From the NCBI GenBank assembly GCA_004359435.1, contig PTET01000001.1, positions 679,812-743,811 of the forward strand: DNA of 64,000 nucleotides. Direction: 5' to 3'. Shown here piece after piece: positions 57,201-64,000 of the stretch (position 1 is its first letter; the number at the start of each line of letters is the position of its first letter). Under the pieces are notes generated by a model. It was given only the letters and a program-made list of their open reading frames with translations, was not told the DNA's origin and searched no databases. Source of the DNA: Flavobacteriaceae bacterium (lineage in GTDB: Bacteria; Bacteroidota; Bacteroidia; Flavobacteriales; Weeksellaceae). The position numbers and the translations under genes are program-made.

Positions 57201-57410
57201 CTTATTTTAGTTTGGTATGTTATTTGTATGGTTAATTAAAGTTGAAAATCTTTTGGATTTTAAGGCTGATTTTTTGCTAGGAAAATATAACTTTGCTAGA
57301 AATCTTAAAGCTTACAAAGGTATAATTCATTTTGAATTTATCTAGGTTTTTAGATAGAAAAATAAGACGTTTAAACCCAAAGGGGAAGAACTTAAATTTA
57401 AAAATAACCC

Positions 57411-57818
57411 ATGAAAAAAAATGTATTGTTAGGCTTGTTTATAGCCCTTGGAACTTTAGTAAATGCGCAAGAAATTAGTTTAAAGCAAGAACTAATAGAT
57501 TATGGAACCATAGCCAATGGAGCCAATGGAAAACGTGTTTTCGAAATTAAGAACACAGGAAAAAAACCTCTTATTATCACCAATGTAGAGGCGTCTTGTG
57601 GATGTACAACGCCAGAGGTTCCTAAAAAACCGATTTTACCAGGTAAAACAGGTACTCTAACGGTTAGCTACGACACCCAAAGAACAGGACCTTTTCTAAA
57701 AAGCATTACTGTATATTCTAACGCGATTAAAGAGCCAAGAAAAGTGCTTAAGATCAAAGGGATTGTAAAGCCAGCAGAAGAAACGGGTGAAAATCCATAT
57801 GTTGAAAAAATCAAATAA
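57411..57818 (+). CDS. DUF1573 protein, exported
   Basis: 135 residues with a signal peptide (MKKNVLLGLFIALGTLVNA-QE). The mature part is the DUF1573 immunoglobulin-like domain: IDYGTIANGANGKRVFEIKNTGKKPLIITNVEASCGCTTPE, with the conserved SCGCT motif, and PGKTGTLTVSYDT. Secreted or periplasmic; function unknown. A terminator follows. Confidence 0.88.
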   Translation: MKKNVLLGLFIALGTLVNAQEISLKQELIDYGTIANGANGKRVFEIKNTGKKPLIITNVEASCGCTTPEVPKKPILPGKTGTLTVSYDTQRTGPFLKSITVYSNAIKEPRKVLKIKGIVKPAEETGENPYVEKIK

Positions 57819-57843
57819 TCCTTCAGATTAGTTATCTTTAACC

Positions 57844-57874
57844 AAGACCTCTTATTTTAGAGGTCTTTTCTTTT
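57844..57874 (+). terminator. Terminator after DUF1573
   Basis: AAGACCTCT / AGAGGTCTT hairpin with an AT loop followed by TTTTC-TTTTT. It lies directly before the ATG of the next gene (57876). Confidence 0.75.
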
Positions 57875-57875
57875 T

Positions 57876-59015
57876 ATGAACAAATTAGATTTTCAGTTTT
57901 TCGATTGTTTAGAACAAATTCCGAGCCTATACCTAGATGAATTGCAAAGGCAAAACTTATTTTGGTCTAAGGCGTATTTGGATTGTTACCAAAGAAGTTT
58001 GGCGATAGACCATAGCCTTAGTTTTGCTCTATTTTTCGATCCAAAAAAGCCAAAAGAAAATTCTTTGGTAGGCATTGCCATGTTCCATATGGTGGATACC
58101 GAAAATCAACTTCCATCTGGTGGAATTCTTGGATTTGCCAAACATTTGGTGAGCAAGATACTAGTCTGTGCCAACCTTCATTTGGCCGGAGAGAGTGGAT
58201 TCTGGTTTAAAGAGGATTATATAGAATTAGGATACAAAGCCTTGAGCAAAGTGATGGAAAAATTAGCCAAAGAAAAGGGTGCTTGCTATTCTTTCATCAA
58301 AGATTTGCACCAAAAAAAGATGGGTCAAGCTCAAGAGGAAGTAGAGAAGTGGTTTTACAAACAAAGATTTTATCCCTTTAATGCTCAGCCAAATATGTTG
58401 CTTGATTTAAGTAGATTTTCTGGGGATTCTATCCAGTATTTTGATTCGCTTAAAACCAAATACAGAAGCAGAGCTAAGCAGATTATGCAAAAGGCTGAAA
58501 GTTTAGATTTTCAAGAATTTACAGCTCAACAGATTCAACAGAATCAAGGAGTTATTTCTGAGCTTTTCGATAGGATTTTACAAAACTCTGAGCTTAATTT
58601 TAAATATTATAAACCTGATTTTTTTGCAAGATTAAAAGAAGTTTGGCCACTTCAAACGTCTTTTAGAGTTTTGGTGAAAAAGGGAGAAATCATAGGCTTT
58701 TCTTTCTCTATATTGCTAGGAAAAATCTGGAGAGTTCAGTCTGTGGGCTTTTCTCTTGAGCTTAATTCTACCTATGAATTATATCAAAATTTGCTCTATG
58801 ATACCCTTAATTTGGCTATCAATAGCGGAAGGGAAAAGTGGATTTTAGGCCGAACAGCCATGGAAATCAAAAGTAATTTTGGTGCTGAACCTATTTATTT
58901 TACCCAACTTTTAAAAAGCAGAAGTTTACTTGGGGGGAAACAAACGGCAAAACTCATTGAAAAAGCCACTGAAGAAGTCTGGACACAAAGGAAACCGCTC
59001 AAAGAAGCCAACTAA
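57876..59015 (+). CDS. GNAT/FemAB-like peptidogalycan-type N-acyltransferase
   Basis: 379 residues. The second half matches the GNAT/FemAB-like acyltransferase core: DSLKTKYRSRAKQIMQKAE (basic helix), FRVLVKKGEIIGFSFSILLG, STYELYQNLLYDTLNLAI and LGRTAMEIKSNFGAEPIYF. The N-terminal half resembles the partner GNAT domain seen in the DUF482-like family. No signal or membrane segment. Acyl donor and acceptor unknown. Confidence 0.65.
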   Translation: MNKLDFQFFDCLEQIPSLYLDELQRQNLFWSKAYLDCYQRSLAIDHSLSFALFFDPKKPKENSLVGIAMFHMVDTENQLPSGGILGFAKHLVSKILVCANLHLAGESGFWFKEDYIELGYKALSKVMEKLAKEKGACYSFIKDLHQKKMGQAQEEVEKWFYKQRFYPFNAQPNMLLDLSRFSGDSIQYFDSLKTKYRSRAKQIMQKAESLDFQEFTAQQIQQNQGVISELFDRILQNSELNFKYYKPDFFARLKEVWPLQTSFRVLVKKGEIIGFSFSILLGKIWRVQSVGFSLELNSTYELYQNLLYDTLNLAINSGREKWILGRTAMEIKSNFGAEPIYFTQLLKSRSLLGGKQTAKLIEKATEEVWTQRKPLKEAN

Positions 59016-59041
59016 TTCTATTTTAAGAACGCTTAAAATAA

Positions 59042-60313
59042 CTAGGATCGACCTTGTGATTGAGAACTTACACTTACCTGTTCATCATCATCGTGGATCA
59101 GTGAAAAACTCTTTTTCAAAAAGAATGGGGTAGAAAGGGTGGTGAAAATTCCCATTAAAACCAGAATAGAAAAAGTTTCAAGCGAGATGAGTTTGTTGGT
59201 ATAAGCAATGTTGGCAATCACCAGCTCCATAATTCCTCTAGCGTTAAGTCCAATTCCAAGAGTTAAAGATTCTTTTTTTGGAAGCCCCGCCATTCTACCT
59301 CCTAAATATCCACCGATGATTTTGGACAAGAAAGAAACAGCTATAACAAGTACCACAAGCAAATAATTATCTATCGAGGCGATGTCGAATTCCAGTCCAA
59401 TCCCCGCGAAAAAAATCGGTGCCAAAAATCCCATAGCTAGGCCATTGGTGGTTTTGTGGAAGGAATCCAAATGTGTTTTTCCTACCAACTTCTGATTGAT
59501 CAGCATGGCTGCAAAGAATGAACCAATGATGAAATGGAATCCCAAATTCTCTGTCATGGTTGCAAAACTTAGAATAAACATAAAAAACAAAGCAAAAAGA
59601 GATTCTTTTCCTTTGAGTATTGCCAGTAGTTTGTTCAGTTGGGTTTCCAAATAATCTTCACGATTGGAAAGTTTGGAAATTAGGACATAGGCAATGGCCA
59701 ATAAAGAGAGGAAAATACCAAGTTTGAAAAGGCTTATAACAGAAATTTTTGCAATAGATAAGACGGACATATCTGTGTCTTTGATATTCAGAAGGATTCC
59801 TAAAATGGTAAGGGCCATCACATCATCAAAAATGGCAACGGAAATGATTTTTTTTCCAATCGAAGAATTGATTTTCCCTAGATCCATCAAAATTCTTATG
59901 CTGACCGGAAGGGCAGTAATGGCCACACAAAGCCCAACAAAAATATGGGTCATGGGACCTCCATCACCAAAATATAAGCTTACACCAAAACCACTAAATA
60001 GGGGCAAAAAGAAGGCCATGATGGAAATTCCGATGTTTCTTCCCTTGAGAGATTTGAGAATGTCATCAAAATTGATTTCAAGTCCTGCAATAATTACCAA
60101 AAGAAAGATTCCCAGCTCCGAAATCACTTTGATTTCTGGCGTTCTGTGAATGACATTCAAAAAGGTCGGGCCTAAAATCACCCCAGCGAGGATTTCCCCG
60201 ATCATGGAAGGTTGTTTGAATCTTTCGAACAGCTCCCCGAGTAGTCTAGCTAAAACCAATAGTATGAGGAGGTTGGTGAAAAAAGGCAGTTCTTTAAAGT
60301 CTTCCAGATGCAT
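59042..60313 (-). CDS. Cation:proton antiporter (CPA2, KefB/NapA-like)
   Basis: 423 residues with about 11-12 hydrophobic segments: QPSMIGEILAGVILGP, ISELGIFLLVIIAGLEINF, VGLCVAITALPVSIRIL, ISVAIFDDVMALTILGI (the ND/DD-type acidic pair expected of the transport site) and GLNARGIMELVIAN. The C-terminus is a short polar tail without TrkA domain, so it is probably a Na+/H+ or K+/H+ antiporter. Ion specificity unknown. Confidence 0.88.
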   Translation of the reverse strand: MHLEDFKELPFFTNLLILLVLARLLGELFERFKQPSMIGEILAGVILGPTFLNVIHRTPEIKVISELGIFLLVIIAGLEINFDDILKSLKGRNIGISIMAFFLPLFSGFGVSLYFGDGGPMTHIFVGLCVAITALPVSIRILMDLGKINSSIGKKIISVAIFDDVMALTILGILLNIKDTDMSVLSIAKISVISLFKLGIFLSLLAIAYVLISKLSNREDYLETQLNKLLAILKGKESLFALFFMFILSFATMTENLGFHFIIGSFFAAMLINQKLVGKTHLDSFHKTTNGLAMGFLAPIFFAGIGLEFDIASIDNYLLVVLVIAVSFLSKIIGGYLGGRMAGLPKKESLTLGIGLNARGIMELVIANIAYTNKLISLETFSILVLMGIFTTLSTPFFLKKSFSLIHDDDEQVSVSSQSQGRS

Positions 60314-60463
60314 CGCAGTTTTTTTTTAGCAAGATACCATCCTTTTTTTTGAAAAAAAACTTCATTTGAGGTTTCAAGTCAAAATAATAAATTGCAATGC
60401 CTCGGTGGGTAGTGTTGTTGATATTATTGTTAAAATATCAAGCCTTAAGAGGTATATTTTTTT

Positions 60464-60471
60464 TACTTTTG
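60464..60471 (+). promoter_or_regulatory. Possible -7 element of the aminotransferase gene
   Basis: TACTTTTG matches TAnnTTTG, 39 bases before the ATG at 60510. It supports the start at 60510 rather than the longer upstream frame; -33 not evident. Confidence 0.4.
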
Positions 60472-60509
60472 CAAAGTTTAAATTCGCAAAACCTACAAAA
60501 CATACCGTT

Positions 60510-60949
60510 ATGCCAAAAATATCTAAAAAAGGAGCTTTGATGCCAGAATCTCCGATTCGAAAATTGGTTCCATATTCTGATGCAGCCAAAAAGAAAGGAA
60601 GAAATGTATTTCACCTGAACATCGGTCAGCCAGACATTGAAACCCCAAAAGAAGCCTTAGATGCCATTCGAAAAGAAGATTATAATGTTTTAGCCTATAC
60701 GCATTCTCAAGGGGTTGTTGAGTACAGAGAGAAATTGGCCAAATACTTTAAAGAAGTTGCCGGTATTCCAGATTTAACCCCAGATAATTTTATCACCACA
60801 ACCGGAGGATCAGAATCGTTGCTTTTTACCCTTGGAAGCATTTGCGACGATGGAGATCAGGTGATTATTCCAGAGCCTTTTTATGCTAATTATAATGGAT
60901 TTACCCAGTCTTCGGGAGTTGAGATTGTTTCGATAGAATCTAAAAAAAA
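60510..60949 (+). pseudogene. Class I/II aminotransferase, N-terminal remnant
   Basis: About 146 residues: PKISKKGALMPESPIRKLVPY, then NVFHLNIGQPDIETPKEALDAI, YTHSQGVVEYREKLAKYF and FITTTGGSESLLFTLGSICDDG, typical of aspartate/valine-pyruvate-type fold I aminotransferases (about 395 residues). The half with the PLP Lys is missing; after IVSIESKKK the frame ends at a junction in an A-rich run near 60943-60951 and murB begins. Confidence 0.85.
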
Positions 60950-61762
60950 ATTGGTTTAAAGGGCAAAAAGATTATAGAACAGAAAGATGATCATGTTCTC
61001 CTTGAGGTGATGGCGGGAGAAAATTGGCATGATTTTGTGCTGTGGACCTTAGACAACAATTTTTATGGTCTAGAAAACCTATCGCTTATTCCTGGCAATG
61101 TGGGTACTTGTCCAATCCAAAATATAGGGGCTTATGGAGTTGAGGTAAAACAGTTTGTCCAGAGTGTTCAGGTTTTGGAAATCTCAACGGGGAAACAAAT
61201 TACACTTCATAATTCCGAGTTAGCATTTGGTTATAGGGATTCAATTTTCAAAGGTTCTCAAAAAGGCAAATACATCATATTGTCGGTACTATTTAAACTC
61301 GCTACCAAGGATTATAAAACCCAGATTTCTTATGGAGCAATTGGGGATAAACTTCTAGAATTAGGTCTTGGGAAAAGCCCCAAAGAAGTAAGTCAGGCTG
61401 TGATGGCCATTCGAAATGAAAAAATTCCAGATCCTAAAGTGGTCGGTAACTCGGGTAGTTTTTTCAAAAATCCTCAAATTAGCACCCAAGTTTTTGAGAA
61501 ACTTAAAGTATCTTTTCCTAAGATGGTAGCCTATCCTATCGATGAAAATCAGGTAAAACTCGCCGCGGGATGGCTCATTGACAATCTAAGCCTTAAAGGC
61601 AAACAAATAGGAGGAGCAGCCGTTCACCAAAACCAAGCGCTGGTTCTTATCAACAAAGAAAATGCCTCAGGAGATGATGTGCTTCAGCTTTCTGCACATA
61701 TCATAAGTGAGGTTAAAAAGGCTTACCAAATTCAGCTAGAAGCTGAGGTCAATATTTATTAA
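60950..61762 (+). pseudogene. murB: UDP-N-acetylenolpyruvoylglucosamine reductase, N-terminus missing
   Basis: About 270 residues from GLKGKKIIEQKDDHVLLEVMAG to the end. FAD and NADPH elements: NLSLIPGNVGTCPIQNIGAYG and ELAFGYRDSIFK, the catalytic Ser/Arg region PKVVGNSGSFFKNP and the C-terminal Glu (EAEVNIY). The first 65-75 residues, with the N-terminal FAD-binding domain start, are lost in the junction with the aminotransferase. murB is normally essential for peptidoglycan. No start codon for this piece; ATG at 61007 is internal. Confidence 0.85.
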
Positions 61763-61797
61763 TGTCAATTTTCTACCCTTAGAGTCAAATCGATTGT

Positions 61798-62814
61798 ATG
61801 AAATTTCTGTTATTTCCTTTTTCACTTTTATATGGTTTGGGAACTTTTGTTCGAAACCAATTGTATGATTGGGGAGTTTTTTCTTCTACAAAATTTAGTC
61901 TGCCTATTATCAGTGTTGGAAATTTATCCACTGGTGGAACAGGCAAAACACCTGTGGTGGTTTATCTGGCTAATTTGCTAAAAGATCGCGCCAAATTGGC
62001 TTCACTTAGCCGTGGATATGGTAGAAAAAGCAAAGGATTTTTGGTAGCCAATTATTCATCGACTGCCATTGAATTGGGCGATGAACCCTTGCTGTTTTTT
62101 AATAGATTCAAGACCAAAATGTTGGTTTGTGTGTGCGAAGATCGCGTACTTGGCGTTCAGAAAATTTTGGAAAGGTTCAAGCCCTCTTTGATTTTGCTCG
62201 ACGATGCCTTTCAGCATAGGGCTATTTCTTCTAGTTTTTCTATTTTGTTAACCCCTTTTAAAGCACCTTATTTTCAAGATTCGCTTTTGCCTTATGGTAA
62301 TTTAAGAGAAGCCAAATCTTCTGCCAAAAGAGCTTCCGTAATTGTGGTAACCAAATGTCCAACAGATCTTAGCGAAGAACAAAAGCAAGAGTATGTTAAA
62401 AAAATAAATCCGACTCAAAACCAAAAAGTTTTTTTCTCAAGCATCTTGTATAGCAATCAGATTTATGGAAAATTCGGCACTTTGCAGACCCATGAAATCA
62501 AAGATTACCATGTTTTGTGTGTATCAGGTATCGCCCATAGTAAAGATTTTGAGAGATTCATCAAAGAAAAAGCCCTTTCTTTTACAGAAAAATCTTTTCC
62601 GGATCATTACAATTATACCACCCAAGACATCGAAACCATTCTTTCTGAGTTTAAATTGCTTCCAAGTCCCAAAATAATTTTGACCACTGAGAAAGATTAT
62701 ATGCGTCTAAACGAGTATAAAAGTTTAGATGATAAGTTGTATTTTTTACCTATCGATTTGGACATTCAACCTAAAGAAGAATTCGATTCTTTGATTCTAA
62801 GTCAAGTTCCATAA
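61798..62814 (+). CDS. lpxK: Tetraacyldisaccharide 4'-kinase
   Basis: 338 residues, complete. The P-loop GNLSTGGTGKTPVVVYLANL and the LSRGYGRKSKGF segment are diagnostic, followed by LILLDDAFQHR and the C-terminal FPDHYNYTTQDIETI and LTTEKDYMRL. The N-terminal hydrophobic helix (LLFPFSLLYGLGTFV) anchors it to the inner membrane. It phosphorylates lipid A precursor. Confidence 0.93.
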   Translation: MKFLLFPFSLLYGLGTFVRNQLYDWGVFSSTKFSLPIISVGNLSTGGTGKTPVVVYLANLLKDRAKLASLSRGYGRKSKGFLVANYSSTAIELGDEPLLFFNRFKTKMLVCVCEDRVLGVQKILERFKPSLILLDDAFQHRAISSSFSILLTPFKAPYFQDSLLPYGNLREAKSSAKRASVIVVTKCPTDLSEEQKQEYVKKINPTQNQKVFFSSILYSNQIYGKFGTLQTHEIKDYHVLCVSGIAHSKDFERFIKEKALSFTEKSFPDHYNYTTQDIETILSEFKLLPSPKIILTTEKDYMRLNEYKSLDDKLYFLPIDLDIQPKEEFDSLILSQVP

Positions 62815-62925
62815 ATGCATTCTACATGATTTCCTACCAGAATACTAGGAAAATTGAAGAAAGTTGTCCAGAAAAATGGAAATAATGTCTTAATTTTACA
62901 CGATTATTTTTTTGATTCAAACACC

Positions 62926-63324
62926 ATGATTAAAACAGATATACTCATTATCGGAGCTGGTCCAGTAGGGCTTTTCACTATCTTTGAGGCAGGACTTATG
63001 AAGTTGCACTGTCACGTGATTGATGCTTTGCCACAGCCAGGAGGTCAGCTTTCTGAGATTTATCCCAAAAAACCCATCTACGATATCCCTGGTTTTCCTG
63101 ATGTTTTGGCTGGAGACCTCATCGACAATTTGATGAAACAAGCGGCTCCTTTCAATCCCGGTTTTACCCTAGGTGAAAGAGCTGAAACCATAGAAAAACA
63201 AGAGGATGGAAGTTTTGTTGTTACAGGTTCTAGAGGAACCAAACACCAAGCTCCCGTTGTGATTATCGCAGGAGGATTGGGGTCTTTTGAACCCAGAAAA
63301 CCCAAAATTGACAATCTCAAGTGA
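62926..63324 (+). pseudogene. Ferredoxin-NADP reductase (thioredoxin-reductase-like), truncated
   Basis: The ATG at 62926 starts MIKTDILIIGAGPVGLFTIFEAG, an FAD Rossmann motif, and continues with HVIDALPQPGGQLSEIYPKKPIYDIPGFPDV to VVIIAGGLGSFEPRKPKIDNLK, about 132 of some 350 residues. The NADP-binding domain and the C-terminal part are missing. The stop TGA at 63322-63324 arises inside ferredoxin sequence joined there. This family reduces ferredoxin, the neighbouring gene. Confidence 0.85.
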
Positions 63325-63562
63325 ATTTCCCGTTGAAGGAACTTGTGGTGGAATGGCACTTTGTGCTTCTTGCCAAGTGTATGTACTTTCTGACCACGAT
63401 TTGGGAGAGAGAAAAGAAGCTGAAGAAGCCATGCTTGCAGAAGCTTTCCACGTAAAAGAAAATTCACGTTTGGGATGCCAAATTTATCTCACAGGTGATT
63501 TGGAAGGACTGGTTGTAAAACTGGCTCCCTCTGAGGATGACGATGAAGAAAGCGATTGGTAA
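63323..63562 (+). pseudogene. 2Fe-2S ferredoxin (adrenodoxin-like), N-terminus missing
   Basis: About 79 residues: EFPVEGTCGGMALCASCQVYV, then AEAFHVKENSRLGCQIYLTGDLEGL and an acidic tail. All four cluster Cys are present (CX5CX2C and a distal C). The first 30-35 residues with the normal start are missing in the junction with the reductase. It is the electron partner of the reductase by position. Confidence 0.82.
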
Positions 63563-63601
63563 AAACAGCTATAACTAGAACTTGTTGAAAATTAACAAGT
63601 A

Positions 63602-63638
63602 AAAAAAATGCAAAATTTAGATTTTGCATTTTTTTTTA
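63602..63638 (+). terminator. Terminator after the ferredoxin gene
   Basis: ATGCAAAAT-TTAG-ATTTTGCAT hairpin preceded by an A run and followed by a run of ten T residues, 46 bases after the ferredoxin stop. Confidence 0.8.
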
Positions 63639-63688
63639 TTATTTTTAACAAAACAAAAACATATTTATAAAATTAAATGTAATTGCCT

Positions 63689-64000
63689 ATGAAAACCGTA
63701 TACAATGTGATTCGTGTGGTTTTTGCCCTCTTTATATTGGTGGCAGGAATCAACAAGTTTACTCCGATTCTACCAGATCCCCCAATGCCCGATAGAGCCG
63801 TTGAGGTGTTTACTGCTTTTAGCAAATTAGGCTGGCTTTTGCCACTTGTTGGCGTTGCAGAAGTTGTAGCAGGGTTACTACTTTTGACCAGAAGGTATGC
63901 CGTTTTGGGAGCTTTGATTTTGCTTCCTGTAATGGTTGGAATACTACTTTTTAATTCCAATCATTTTCCAGCCCAACTTCCTATGGCAGCCGCATTGCTT
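63689..64000 (+). CDS. DoxX/DoxD-like membrane protein (cut by window end)
   Basis: The ATG at 63689 opens a frame of 104 codons running off the window: MKTVYNVIRVVFALFILVAGINKF, then GWLLPLVGVAEVVAGLLLLTRRYAVLGALILLPVM. Three hydrophobic segments and the F-AG--KF / VGV-E--AG-LLL pattern match DoxX family membrane proteins. Function is unknown. Confidence 0.75.
   Translation, partial: MKTVYNVIRVVFALFILVAGINKFTPILPDPPMPDRAVEVFTAFSKLGWLLPLVGVAEVVAGLLLLTRRYAVLGALILLPVMVGILLFNSNHFPAQLPMAAALL

Overview
The window is an AT-rich chromosomal segment of a Bacteroidota bacterium, most likely order Flavobacteriales. Support comes from the S10-spc-alpha ribosomal supercluster followed by eno and citrate synthase, a mevalonate-pathway HMG-CoA synthase, the speA-speB-deoxyhypusine synthase order, an rpmB-rpmG-DUF4295-ftsY-rimO cluster, A-rich start regions without clear Shine-Dalgarno sites, and several TAnnTTTG (-7) promoter elements. 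No rRNA, tRNA, IS element, prophage, CRISPR array or defence island was seen. No stretch longer than about 300 bases lacks a gene or a gene remnant.

Layout. 1-6.9 kb: tail of an unknown gene, then minus-strand genes: an IMPACT protein, a TolC/HlyD/FtsX-permease/ATPase efflux operon, a lactate-dehydrogenase-like flavoenzyme and a lipoprotein. 7.0-22.5 kb: the ribosomal cluster rpsL to rplQ with secY, infA and rpoA. 22.5-30.9 kb: eno, gltA, HMG-CoA synthase, a nitroreductase, ppk1, a ppx remnant and an rRNA cytosine methyltransferase. 31-35 kb: DUF937, SRPBCC/GyrI, Nudix, glycosyltransferase and flippase remnants, and two tandem STAS-like paralogues. 35-42.8 kb: M3 peptidase, aroC remnant, thioredoxin-fold proteins, miaA and polyamine genes. 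43-44.8 kb: a small Rrf2/membrane protein/cupin/truncated-haemoglobin module that looks like nitric-oxide or redox stress defence. 44.9-53.6 kb: dodecin, FAH hydrolase, exonuclease, pssA, lnt, rpmB, rpmG, ftsY, rimO, crcB, a flavodoxin-like protein and an S1-type protein. 53.6-64 kb: a DUF937-OmpA protein, valS, DUF1573, a FemAB/GNAT-like protein, an antiporter, aminotransferase and murB remnants, lpxK, ferredoxin reductase and ferredoxin remnants, and a DoxX protein cut by the window end.

The dominant anomaly is a set of 13 places where sequence is missing. Either two neighbouring genes are fused with the end of one and the start of the next absent (rpsG/fusA, rplP/rpsQ, rpsH/rplF, ppx/rsmB, GT2/flippase, SRPBCC/unknown, aroC/thioredoxin, speB/DHS, aminotransferase/murB, FNR/ferredoxin), or the middle of one gene is absent (M3 peptidase, valS, probably DUF937-OmpA). 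Flanking coding sequence is clean at every one. Because fusA, valS, rplF, rpsH, rpsQ and murB are normally essential, the simplest explanation is lost sequence at assembly gaps (closed gaps or removed runs of N). The apparent gene fusions should therefore not be read as novel proteins without read-level support.
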